Under the pieces are notes generated by a model. It did no database searches. It had not been told where the DNA came from and was given only the letters and a program-made list of their open reading frames with translations. From contig OX031065.1 in the NCBI GenBank assembly GCA_943736015.1, positions 14,165,427 through 14,229,426 on the forward strand: a stretch of 64,000 bases of DNA, in the 5' to 3' direction. Shown one piece after another: positions 1 through 7,695 of the stretch. Positions within the stretch are counted from its first letter, which is position 1; every line of letters begins with the position of its first letter. This DNA is from Tridacna crocea. Lineage: Eukaryota > Mollusca > Bivalvia > Cardiida > Cardiidae. The position numbers and the translations under genes are program-made.

Positions 1-1144
1 CTGTTGGTACCCATTCTGATTTCCTTAAAGCTTCTCTGATTGGATAATTTCAGAGAGGGAAGAGATTTGATTGGCTGATGGGAAGGGGGGGGAAATATCT
101 GTTTATCCTTATTAACCTTTTACCACATAATGAAGCGGCTTTTTAACACCCCGAAGGCTTTTGAAAATAAACTGAGGAAAGGAGAAAATGCGGGCTACCA
201 GCATTTTCTCCTTTTCCCACAATGTTTTCTACCCTATCAAAGAAAAAAATTGGATATTTTAGTTATTCTTACATCTTATTTAATCTTTATGGCCTACTTC
301 TAAATTCTTCAAACAAGAACAAGATTTTTTTATCGGAAAAAGTTTCCGCAACTGCAACCGGTTGCTTCTGAATTTTATATTTTCGCGCAGCGGTTAAACA
401 TAAAATTTGACTTATGACTCGCGTGGTCGTCAAAATTGGTTCAATGTTTTCGTCACCCTGGTAAGAAAACAGGGAAAAATTTTGTTTACCTTTCTTTGAT
501 TTGTACAACAGGTATCGGTTGCCTCCGAAAGTGTCGAAGTTGATTTTACGATGTTACGCACAGCACGTAACAGTCACGTGTCAGCGAGATGGTCACCGTA
601 ACCAAATCAGTGGCCCTAGTGAGAGAAAATGAAAAAGAAAAATCCGTATAATAGACTTAAGCAACCATTGTCGTATGCTATAAAATATTCCCTAAGTCGA
701 ATTTTCATGTTTTTGCGGATACGTAAGAGGCACCTGCCAGACAGTAGACAACCTAAATGGGTTTGTTGTCAGGTATAAAAAGATTGGAAAAAAAAAAAAA
801 TATTAGAAATTATATAAGTTCCCTCTATTTGACCTATCAAGCAACAGGTGTCGTCTGCTATGAAATGCTCCGTAAGTCAATTTTTCGCGGAGACGTAACT
901 GACACCTATGAGACGGTAGTCAACGTAAATGGATTTGTCGTCACGGTATAAAGAGATTGGAGAAAAAAATATACAGTAAAAATTTAGTTCCTTTTGTTTG
1001 ATTTATGCAATAAGAAGCAGTTGCTACTGAAAGAGCCTTCAGTCTTTTTTTAGCCACTTGTCGCATTATTTTCTGGGGTTTTCGCATGAGCGTAACGGGC
1101 ACATATGAGACGGTAGTCAACGTAACTGGGTTTCTTGTTGTGGT
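1..1144 (+). repeat. Partial unit 0 (left edge)
   Basis: Begins inside the CCAAT-box region just before the KpnI site and runs to the end of the unit. Alleles: TAATTT beside the second CCAAT box, poly-G of 8, cagcgag beside the E-box, poly-A of 13 (the longest class, shared with units 7 and 14). Confidence 0.95.
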
Positions 1145-1171
1145 TTGAAGAGATTAGAAAAATTACACTTC

Positions 1172-1245
1172 AGTTGCCTTTGTTTGATATATGGGTTTTC
1201 AGTGTCTTTTTTAGCCACTTGTCACATTAATTTTTGGGTTTTTTC
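1172..1245 (+). repeat. Sub-repeat S6 (truncated, decayed)
   Basis: agttgcctttgtttgat and ttagccacttgtcacattaa match agttccttttgtttgat and ttagccacttgtcgcattat of S5 at about 161 bp spacing. The CpG of S5 is CpA here. Only the first ~75 bp are recognisable. Confidence 0.7.
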
Positions 1246-1334
1246 TACACTGTACATTGATCACTTTGGCTTATTGAAAAGTTTCAATGTGCAGCATTTA
1301 TTGTGGGTCCAGTTAGAAAAGCGAATCCAGTTTA

Positions 1335-1351
1335 GGGCTTGGGAGGGGGGG
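1335..1351 (+). other. G-quadruplex motif (one per unit)
   Basis: GGGCTTGGGAGGGGGGG holds four G-triplets with loops of 3, 1 and 1 nt, a canonical G3N1-7 pattern; two further GGG lie at 1360 and 1368. The last G-run is 7 in most units and 8 in units 6, 13, 30, 37 and 38. Units 29, 34 and 36 have gggatgggggg, leaving only longer-loop alternatives. Confidence 0.6.
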
Positions 1352-1395
1352 TGCATCGAGGGTTTAAGGGAAGTAACTCTTGCAAGGGGCTTGAA

Positions 1396-1414
1396 AAGAC
1401 CAAAACAAGGTCTT
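1396..1414. other. Small inverted repeat AAGACC..GGTCTT
   Basis: Perfect 6-bp arms at 1396-1401 and 1409-1414 with a 7-nt spacer, constant across units. No known function inferred. Confidence 0.5.
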
Positions 1415-1603
1415 CTGGGCCCCTATTTTCTTAAATGTTTGCCCATTTTCAGTGAAATCTGGCATGTGTGGATGGTGCATGCCTGGCAGTTTGCCAAGGA
1501 CTGCACAGCAGCCTTTAAAGACTTTAAATCCACTTTTATGCCGTTTATTTTCACTGTTTTTTATCTATAAATTAGCGCCCATTTTGGAGCGATTTTGAAG
1601 GCC

Positions 1604-1714
1604 TCTGATTGGCTGATGGGCCCAGCTTTGAATTTGGCTGTTGGTACCCATTCTGATTTCCTTAAAGCTTCTCTGATTGGATAATTTCAGAGAGGGAAGA
1701 GATTTGATTGGCTG
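1604..1714 (-). promoter_or_regulatory. Cluster of three inverted CCAAT (NF-Y-like) boxes
   Basis: ATTGG at 1608-1612, 1676-1680 and 1707-1711. The first (ctgattggct) fits the extended NF-Y consensus CYSATTGGYY exactly; the others differ at one position. The 14-mer gattggctgatggg occurs twice, 99 bp apart. The 31-bp spacing of the last two is the spacing described for paired CCAAT boxes in many cell-cycle promoters. Every unit keeps this arrangement. Whether it drives transcription cannot be seen from sequence. If used in the CCAAT orientation, transcription would run leftward, but NF-Y sites work in both orientations. Confidence 0.5.
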
Positions 1715-1721
1715 ATGGGAA

Positions 1722-1729
1722 GGGGGGGG
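1722..1729 (+). repeat. Poly-G tract with length polymorphism
   Basis: G8 in most units, G9 in about a dozen, G10 in units 10, 17, 22 and 33, G11 in units 31, 36 and 37, and interrupted in unit 38. The tract follows the third CCAAT box by 10 bp. Confidence 0.9.
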
Positions 1730-1812
1730 AAATATCTGTTTATCCTTATTAACCTTTTACCACATAATGAAGCGGCTTTTTAACACCCCGAAGGCTTTTG
1801 AAAATAAACTGA

Positions 1813-1853
1813 GGAAAGGAGAAAATGCGGGCTACCAGCATTTTCTCCTTTTC
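1813..1853. other. Long hairpin (inverted repeat), 16-bp stem
   Basis: Arms 1818-1828 (ggagaaaatgc) and 1838-1848 (gcattttctcc) pair perfectly around a 9-nt loop gggctacca. With outer pairs the stem extends to 1813/1853 with one G-T pair. Nearly invariant across units; exceptions are a loop change in units 12, 19 and 24 and one stem change in unit 38. It is not the histone stem-loop and is not followed by a terminator-like T run. Confidence 0.75.
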
Positions 1854-1959
1854 CCACAATGTTTTCTACCCTATCAAAGAAAAAAATTGGATATTTTAGT
1901 TATTCTTACATCTTATTTAATCTTTATGGCCTACTTCTAAATTCTTCAAACAAGAACAA

Positions 1960-2121
1960 GATTTTTTTATCGGAAAAAGTTTCCGCAACTGCAACCGGTT
2001 GCTTCTGAATTTTATATTTTCGCGCAGCGGTTAAACATAAAATTTGACTTATGACTCGCGTGGTCGTCAAAATTGGTTCAATGTTTTCGTCACCCTGGTA
2101 AGAAAACAGGGAAAAATTTGG
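1960..2121 (+). repeat. Sub-repeat S1 (most diverged)
   Basis: Recognised by its core gacttatgactcgcgtgg at 2046 and by ttcgtcaccctggtaag, which align with gacacctatgagacggtag and tgtcgtcacggtataaag in S4. Similarity is low and the edges are approximate. Confidence 0.5.
1971..2002. other. Adjacent inverted repeats CGGAAA..TTTCCG and GCAACCGGTTGC
   Basis: A 6-bp-arm inverted repeat (1971-1985, 3-nt spacer) lies 5 bp before a perfect 12-bp palindrome (1991-2002) containing ACCGGT. The first is lost in units 2, 4 and 31. The second is shortened in units 30, 36 and 38. Confidence 0.65.
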
Positions 2122-2279
2122 TTTACCTTTCTTTGATTTGTACAACAGGTATCGGTTGCCTCCGAAAGTGTCGAAGTTGATTTTACGATGTTACGCACAG
2201 CACGTAACAGTCACGTGTCAGCGAGATGGTCACCGTAACCAAATCAGTGGCCCTAGTGAGAGAAAATGAAAAAGAAAAA
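2122..2279 (+). repeat. Sub-repeat S2
   Basis: Starts tttgatttgtacaacagg, parallel to tttgatttatgcaataag in S5. Core cacgtaacagtcacgtgtc then gagatggtcaccgtaacc parallels gcgtaacgggcacatatgag and acggtagtcaacgtaact. Contains the CACGTG E-box and a 7-bp-arm hairpin. Confidence 0.65.
2189..2217. other. 7-bp-arm hairpin followed by CACGTG E-box
   Basis: TGTTACG (2189-2195) and CGTAACA (2203-2209) pair around cacagca; CACGTG lies at 2212-2217. gtcacgtg also fits the bHLH-type RTCACRTG pattern. Units 27, 28, 33 and 35 have gttacccac, which breaks one pair; the E-box itself appears intact in all units. Confidence 0.55.
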
Positions 2280-2409
2280 TCCGTATAATAGACTTAAGCA
2301 ACCATTGTCGTATGCTATAAAATATTCCCTAAGTCGAATTTTCATGTTTTTGCGGATACGTAAGAGGCACCTGCCAGACAGTAGACAACCTAAATGGGTT
2401 TGTTGTCAG

Positions 2410-2417
2410 GTATAAAA
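2410..2417 (+). promoter_or_regulatory. TATA-like motif (TATAAAAA) before the poly-A tract
   Basis: tataaaaagattgg at 2410 and tataaagagattgg at 2582 sit at equivalent places in S3 and S4; a third, tataaaat, is at 2317. Units 7 and 14 have tacaaaaag at the first. In an AT-rich sub-repeat such motifs arise easily, so promoter function is only possible. Confidence 0.25.
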
Positions 2418-2423
2418 AGATTG

Positions 2424-2436
2424 GAAAAAAAAAAAT
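2424..2436 (+). repeat. Poly-A tract with length polymorphism
   Basis: The run after gattgg is A11 here and varies from A10 (units 28, 34, 38) to A13 (units 0, 7, 14). It is internal to the sub-repeat S3/S4 junction, so I do not read it as a retroposon tail. Confidence 0.85.
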
Positions 2437-2451
2437 ATTAGAAATTATATA

Positions 2452-2620
2452 AGTTCCCTCTATTTGACCTATCAAGCAACAGGTGTCGTCTGCTATGAAA
2501 TGCTCCGTAAGTCAATTTTTCGCGGAGACGTAACTGACACCTATGAGACGGTAGTCAACGTAAATGGATTTGTCGTCACGGTATAAAGAGATTGGAGAAA
2601 AAAATATACAGTAAAAATTT
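2452..2620 (+). repeat. Sub-repeat S4
   Basis: agttccctctatttgacc start, core gacgtaactgacacctatg, agacggtagtcaacgtaaat, then cacggtataaagagattgg. Shares the 20-mer agacggtagtcaacgtaa-type core almost exactly with S5. Confidence 0.8.
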
Positions 2621-2806
2621 AGTTCCTTTTGTTTGATTTATGCAATAAGAAGCAGTTGCTACTGAAAGAGCCTTCAGTCTTTTTTTAGCCACTTGTCGCA
2701 TTATTTTCTGGGGTTTTCGCATGAGCGTAACGGGCACATATGAGACGGTAGTCAACGTAACTGGGTTTCTTGTTGTGGTTTGAAGAGATTAGAAAAATTA
2801 CACTTC
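2621..2806 (+). repeat. Sub-repeat S5
   Basis: agttccttttgtttgattta start and a core of gcgtaacgggcacatatgag and acggtagtcaacgtaactgg, then ttgaagagattagaaaaatt, which parallels the end of S4. Crosses the unit boundary as phased here. Confidence 0.8.
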
Positions 2807-4419
2807 AGTTGCCTTTGTTTGATATATGGGTTTTCAGTGTCTTTTTTAGCCACTTGTCACATTAATTTTTGGGTTTTTACTACACTGTACATTGATCACT
2901 TTGGCTTATTGAAAAGTTTCAATGTGCAGCATTTATTGTGGGTCCAGTTAGAAAAGCGAATCCAGTTTAGGGCTTGGGAGGGGGGGTGCATCGAGGGTTT
3001 AAGGGAAGTAACTCTTGCAAGGGGCTTGAAAAGACCAAAACAAGGTCTTCTGGGCCCCTATTTTCTTAAATGTTTGCCCATTTTCAGTGAAATCTGGCAT
3101 GTGTGGATGGTGCATGCCTGGCAGTTTGCCAAGGACTGCACAGCAGCCTTTAAAGAAGACTTTAAATCCACTTTTATGCCGTTTTTTTTCACTGTTTTTT
3201 ATCTATAAATTAGCGCCCATTTTGGAGCGATTTTGAAGGCCTCTGATTGGCTGATGGGCCCAGCTTTGAATTTGGCTGTTGGTACCCATTCTGATTTCCT
3301 TAAAGCTTCTCTGATTGGATAATTTCAGAGAGGGAAGAGATTTGATTGGCTGATGGGAAGGGGGGGGGAAATATCTGTTTATCCTTATTAACCTTTTACC
3401 ACATAATGAAGCGGCTTTTTAACACCCCGAAGGCTTTTGAAAATAAACTGAGGAAAGGAGAAAATGCGGGCTACCAGCATTTTCTCCTTTTCCCACAATG
3501 TTTTCTACCCTATCAAAGAAAAAAATTGGATATTTTAGTTATTCTTACATCTTATTTAATCTTTATGGCCTACTTCTAAATTCTTCAAACAAGAACAAGA
3601 TTTTTTTATCGGAAAAAGATTTCGCAACTGCAACCGGTTGCTTCTGAATTTTATATTTTCGCGCAGCGGTTAAACATAAAATTTGACTTATGACTCGCGT
3701 GGTCGTCAAAATTGGTTCAATGTTTTCGTCACCCTGGTAAGAAAACAGGGAAAAATTTTGTTTACCTTTCTTTGATTTGTACAACAGGTATCGGTTGCCT
3801 CCGAAAGTGTCGAAGTTGATTTTACGATGTTACGCACAGCACGTAACAGTCACGTGTCAGCGAGATGGTCACCGTAACCAAATCAGTGGCCCTAGTGAGA
3901 GAAAATGAAAAAGAAAAATCCGTATAATAGACTTAAGCAACCATTGTCGTATGCTATAAAATATTCCCTAAGTCGAATTTTCCTGTTTTTGCGGATACGT
4001 AAGAGGCACCTGCCAGACAGTAGACAACCTAAATGGGTTTGTTGTCAGGTATAAAAAGATTGGAAAAAAAAAAATATTAGAAATTATATAAGTTCCCTCT
4101 ATTTGACCTATCAAGCAACAGGTGTCGTCTGCTATGAAATGCTCCGTAAGTCAATTTTTCGCGGAGATGTAACTGACACCTATGAGACGGTAGTCAACGT
4201 AAATGGATTTGTCGTCACAGTATAAAGAGATTGGAGAAAAAAATATACAGTAAAAATTTAGTTCCTTTTGTTTGATTTATGCAATAAGAAGCAGTTGCTA
4301 CTGAAAGAGCCTTCAGTCTTTTTTTTAGCCACTTGTCGCATTATTTTTTGGGGTTTTCGCATGAGCGTAACGGGCACATATGAGACGGTAGTCAACGTAA
4401 CTGGGTTTCTTGTTGTGGT
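2780..4419 (+). repeat. Unit 2 (1640 bp)
   Basis: Subfamily shared with units 4 and 31: gatttcgc near 3619 (loses the CGGAAA inverted repeat), tcctgttttt near 3981, gagatgtaac near 4166. With unit 4 it also shares cacagtataa near 4217 and a T8 run before agccac. Private tttttactacac near 2877. Poly-G 9. Confidence 0.95.
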
Positions 4420-6056
4420 TTGAAGAGATTAGAAAAATTACACTTCAGTTGCCTTTGTTTGATATATGGGTTTTCAGTGTCTTTTTTAGCCACTTGTCAC
4501 ATTAATTTTTGGGTTTTTTCTACACTGTACATTGATCACTTTGGCTTATTGAAAAGTTTCAATGTGCAGCATTTATTGTGGGTCCAGTTAGAAAAGCGAA
4601 TCCAGTTTAGGGCTTGGGAGGGGGGGTGCATCGAGGGTTTAAGGGAAGTAACTCTTGCAAGGGGCTTGAAAAGACCAAAACAAGGTCTTCTGGGCCCCTA
4701 TTTTCTTAAATGTTTGCCCATTTTCAGTGAAATCTGGCATGTGTGGATGGTGCATGCCTGGCAGTTTGCCAAGGACTGCACAGCAGCCTTTAAAGAAGAC
4801 TTTAAATCCACTTTTATGCCTTTTTTTTCACTGTTTTTTATCTATAAATTAGCGCCCATTTTGGAGCGATTTTGAAGGCCTCTGATTGGCTGATGGGCCC
4901 AGCTTTGAATTTGGCTGTTGGTACCCATTCTGATTTCCTTAAAGCTTCTCTGATTGGATCATTTCAGAGAGGGAAGAGATTTGATTGGCTGATGGGAAGG
5001 GGGGGGAAATATCTGTTTATCCTTATTAACCTTTTACCACATAATGAAGCGGCTTTTTAACACCCCGAAGGCTTTTGAAAATAAACTGAGGAAAGGAGAA
5101 AATGCGGGCTACCAGCATTTTCTCCTTTTCCCACAATGTTTTCTACCCTATCAAAGAAAAAAATTGGATATTTTAGTTATTCTTACATCTTATTTAATCT
5201 TTATGGCCTACTTCTAAATTCTTCAAACAAGAACAAGATTTTTTTATCGGAAAAAGTTTCCGCAACTGCAACCGGTTGCTTCTGAATTTTATATTTTCGC
5301 GCAGCGGTTAAACATAAAATTTGACTTATGACTCGCGTGGTCGTCAAAATTGGTTCAATGTTTTCGTCACCCTGGTAAGAAAACAGGGAAAAATTTGGTT
5401 TACCTTTCTTTGATTTGTACAACAGGTATCGGTTGCCTCCGAAAGTGTCGAAGTTGATTTTACGATGTTACGCACAGCACGTAACAGTCACGTGTCAGCG
5501 AGATGGTCACCGTAACCAAATCAGTGGCCCTAGTGAGAGAAAATGAAAAAGAAAAATCCGTATAATAGACTTAAGCAACCATTGTCGTATGCTATAAAAT
5601 ATTCCCTAAGTCGAATTTTCATGTTTTTGCGGATACGTAAGAGGCACCTGCCAGACAGTAGACAACCTAAATGGGTTTGTTGTCAGGTATAAAAAGATTG
5701 GAAAAAAAAAAATATTAGAAATTATATAAGTTCCCTCTATTTGACCTATCAAGCAACAGGTGTCGTCTGCTATGAAATGCTCCGTAAGTCAATTTTTCGC
5801 GGAGACGTAACTGACACCCATGAGACGGTAGTCAACGTAAATGGATTTGTCGTCACGGTATAAAGAGATTGGAGAAAAAAATATACAGTAAAAATTTAGT
5901 TCCTTTTGTTTGATTTATGCAATAAGAAGCAGTTGCTACTGAAAGAGCCTTCAGTCTTTTTTTAGCCACTTGTCGCATTATTTTCTGGGGTTTTCGCATG
6001 AGCGTAACGGGCACATATGAGACGGTAGTCAACGTAACTGGGTTTCTTGTTGTGGT
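4420..6056 (+). repeat. Unit 3 (1637 bp)
   Basis: First unit with the TCATTT allele beside the second CCAAT box (near 4960). Private loss of a G near 4820 (atgcctttttttt) and private gacacccatgag near 5815. Poly-G 8, tttggttt, poly-A 11. Confidence 0.95.
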
Positions 6057-7695
6057 TTGAAGAGATTAGAAAAATTACACTTCAGTTGCCTTTGTTTGAT
6101 ATATGGGTTTTCAGTGTCTTTTTTAGCCACTTGTCACATTAATTTTTGGGTTTTTTCTACACTGTACATTGATCACTTTGGCTTATTGAAAAGTTTCAAT
6201 GTGCAGCATTTATTGTGGGTCCAGTTAGAAAAGCGAATCCAGTTTAGGGCTTGGGAGGGGGGGTGCATCGAGGGTTTAAGGGAAGTAACTCTTGCAAGGG
6301 GCTTGAAAAGACCAAAACAAGGTCTTCTGGGCCCCTATTTTCTTAAATGTTTGCCCATTTTCAGTGAAATCTGGCATGTGTGGATGGTGCATGCCTGGCA
6401 GTTTGCCAAGGACTGCACAGCAGCCTTTAAAGAAGACTTTAAATCCACTTTTATGCCGTTTTTTTTCACTGTTTTTTATCTATAAATTAGCGCCCATTTT
6501 GGAGCGATTTTGAAGGCCTCTGATTGGCTGATGGGCCCAGCTTTGAATTTGGCTGTTGGTACCCATTCTGATTTCCTTAAAGCTTCTCTGATTGGATAAT
6601 TTCAGAGAGGGAAGAGATTTGATTGGCTGATGGGAAGGGGGGGGAAATATCTGTTTATCCTTATTAACCTTTTACCACATAATGAAGCGGCTTTTTAACA
6701 CCCCGAAGGCTTTTGAAAATAAACTGAGGAAAGGAGAAAATGCGGGCTACCAGCATTTTCTCCTTTTCCCACAATGTTTTCTACCCTATCAAAGAAAAAA
6801 ATTGGATATTTTAGTTATTCTTACATCTTATTTAATCTTTATGGCCTACTTCTAAATTCTTCAAACAAGAACAAGATTTTTTTATCGGAAAAAGATTTCG
6901 CAACTGCAACCGGTTGCTTCTGAATTTTATATTTTCGCGCAGCGGTTAAACATAAAATTTGACTTATGACTCGCGTGGTCGTCAAAATTGGTTCAATGTT
7001 TTCGTCACCCTGGTAAGAAAACAGGGAAAAATTTTGTTTACCTTTCTTTGATTTGTACAACAGGTATCGGTTGCCTCCGAAAGTGTCGAAGTTGATTTTA
7101 CGATGTTACGCACAGCACGTAACAGTCACGTGTGGGCAAGATGGTCACCGTAACCAAATCAGTGGCCCTAGTGAGAGAAAATGAAAAAGAAAAATCCGTA
7201 TAATAGACTTAAGCAACCATTGTCGTATGCTATAAAATATTCCCTAAGTCGAATTTTCCTGTTTTTGCGGATACGTAAGAGGCACCTGCCAGACAGTAGA
7301 CAACCTAAATGGGTTTGTTGTCAGGTATAAAAAGATTGGAAAAAAAAAAATATTAGAAATTATATAAGTTCCCTCTATTTGACCTATCAAGCAACAGGTG
7401 TCGTCTGCTATGAAATGCTCCGTAAGTCAATTTTTCGCGGAGATGTAACTGACACCTATGAGACGGTAGTCAACGTAAATGGATTTGTCGTCACAGTATA
7501 AAGAGATTGGAGAAAAAAATATACAGTAAAAATTTAGTTCCTTTTGTTTGATTTATGCAATAAGAAGCAGTTGCTACTGAAAGAGCCTTCAGTCTTTTTT
7601 TTAGCCACTTGTCGCATTATTTTTTGGGGTTTTCGCATGAGCGTAACGGGCACATATGAGACGGTAGTCAACGTAACTGGGTTTCTTGTTGTGGT
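6057..7695 (+). repeat. Unit 4 (1639 bp)
   Basis: Closest visible relative of unit 2, but with gggcaag beside the E-box near 7133, an allele otherwise seen only in unit 31, 44 kb away. Also gatttcgc, tcctg, gagatgtaac, cacagtataa and T8. TAATTT, poly-G 8. Confidence 0.95.

Larger units (their letters stand above)
1136..1970. repeat. CpG-poor half of the unit (reference copy)
   Basis: Hand count for about 830 bp of this segment: 142 C, 179 G and only 8 CpG, an observed/expected ratio of about 0.26 at 38.7% G+C. TG and CA dinucleotides are conspicuous (for example near 1463-1510), as expected after deamination of methylated CpG. It contains the G-quadruplex motif, the CCAAT cluster, the poly-G tract and the long hairpin. 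Equivalent segments occur in every unit at the same phase. Confidence 0.8.
2280..2451 (+). repeat. Sub-repeat S3
   Basis: Contains caaccattgtcgtatgctat and ccctaagtcgaattttc, parallel to caacaggtgtcgtctgctat and ccgtaagtcaatttttc in S4. Core gatacgtaagaggcacctg, agacaacctaaatgggtttg and caggtataaaaagattgg. This S3/S4 pair is the clearest evidence of sub-repetition. Confidence 0.8.
1971..2770. repeat. CpG-rich half of the unit (reference copy)
   Basis: Hand count for 800 bp: 141 C, 171 G and 39 CpG, an observed/expected ratio of about 1.3 at 39.0% G+C. The segment is made mostly of diverged sub-repeats sharing a core like cgtaactgacacctatgag followed by acggtagtcaacgtaa. The contrast with the other half at equal G+C is abrupt. 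Confidence 0.8.
1145..2779 (+). repeat. Unit 1 (1635 bp), reference unit
   Basis: Used here as the reference for internal features. Carries the 3-bp deletion (aaagactttaa instead of aaagaagactttaa) and the gtttattttc variant near 1545, otherwise found only in units 11, 12, 18-20 and 23-25. TAATTT, poly-G 8, tttggttt at 2118, cagcgag, poly-A 11. Confidence 0.95.

Noticed and set aside
287..508. 73-codon open frame on the - strand in nearly every unit
   Set aside because: It begins at TTG, covers sub-repeat S1, has no recognisable motif, and its conservation equals that of the surrounding repeat. Units 30, 36 and 38 break it.
757..951. ATG-initiated 63-64 codon frame from S3 to S4
   Set aside because: Open only when the poly-A length is in frame (units 0, 7, 14, 28, 34, 38).
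1145..1570. 141-151 codon open frame on the + strand, present in most units
   Set aside because: It starts at TTG with no in-frame ATG until near its end, part of it is made of sub-repeats, and G-run changes (units 6, 13, 30, 38), T-run changes and a stop (unit 37) alter or break it. I see no recognisable domain.
1803..1808. AATAAA polyadenylation signal
   Set aside because: A single hexamer in AT-rich DNA with no supporting downstream GT-rich element or transcript evidence.
2045..2085. Possible tRNA or pol III B-box (ggttcaatg)
   Set aside because: The match to GGTTCGANTCC is poor, no A box is at a suitable distance and no cloverleaf can be drawn.
2090..2150. Splice-site-like sequences (ctggtaaga, caggtatcg; ttttcag acceptors elsewhere)
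   Set aside because: Individually plausible donors and acceptors, but no coding or exon structure links them; expected by chance in AT-rich sequence.
2424..2440. Poly-A tract as a retroposon tail
   Set aside because: It is internal to the sub-repeat pattern (S4 has a shorter A-rich run at the same place) and has no target-site duplication.
3346..3579. 77-codon + strand frame after the third CCAAT box
   Set aside because: Starts at TTG and is open only when the poly-G tract has 9 G or a compatible length; a by-product of homopolymer variation.
4872..5060. 62-63 codon + strand frame over the CCAAT cluster
   Set aside because: Starts at TTG and is open only in TCATTT units; TAATTT creates a stop. 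It lies over the regulatory-like motifs.
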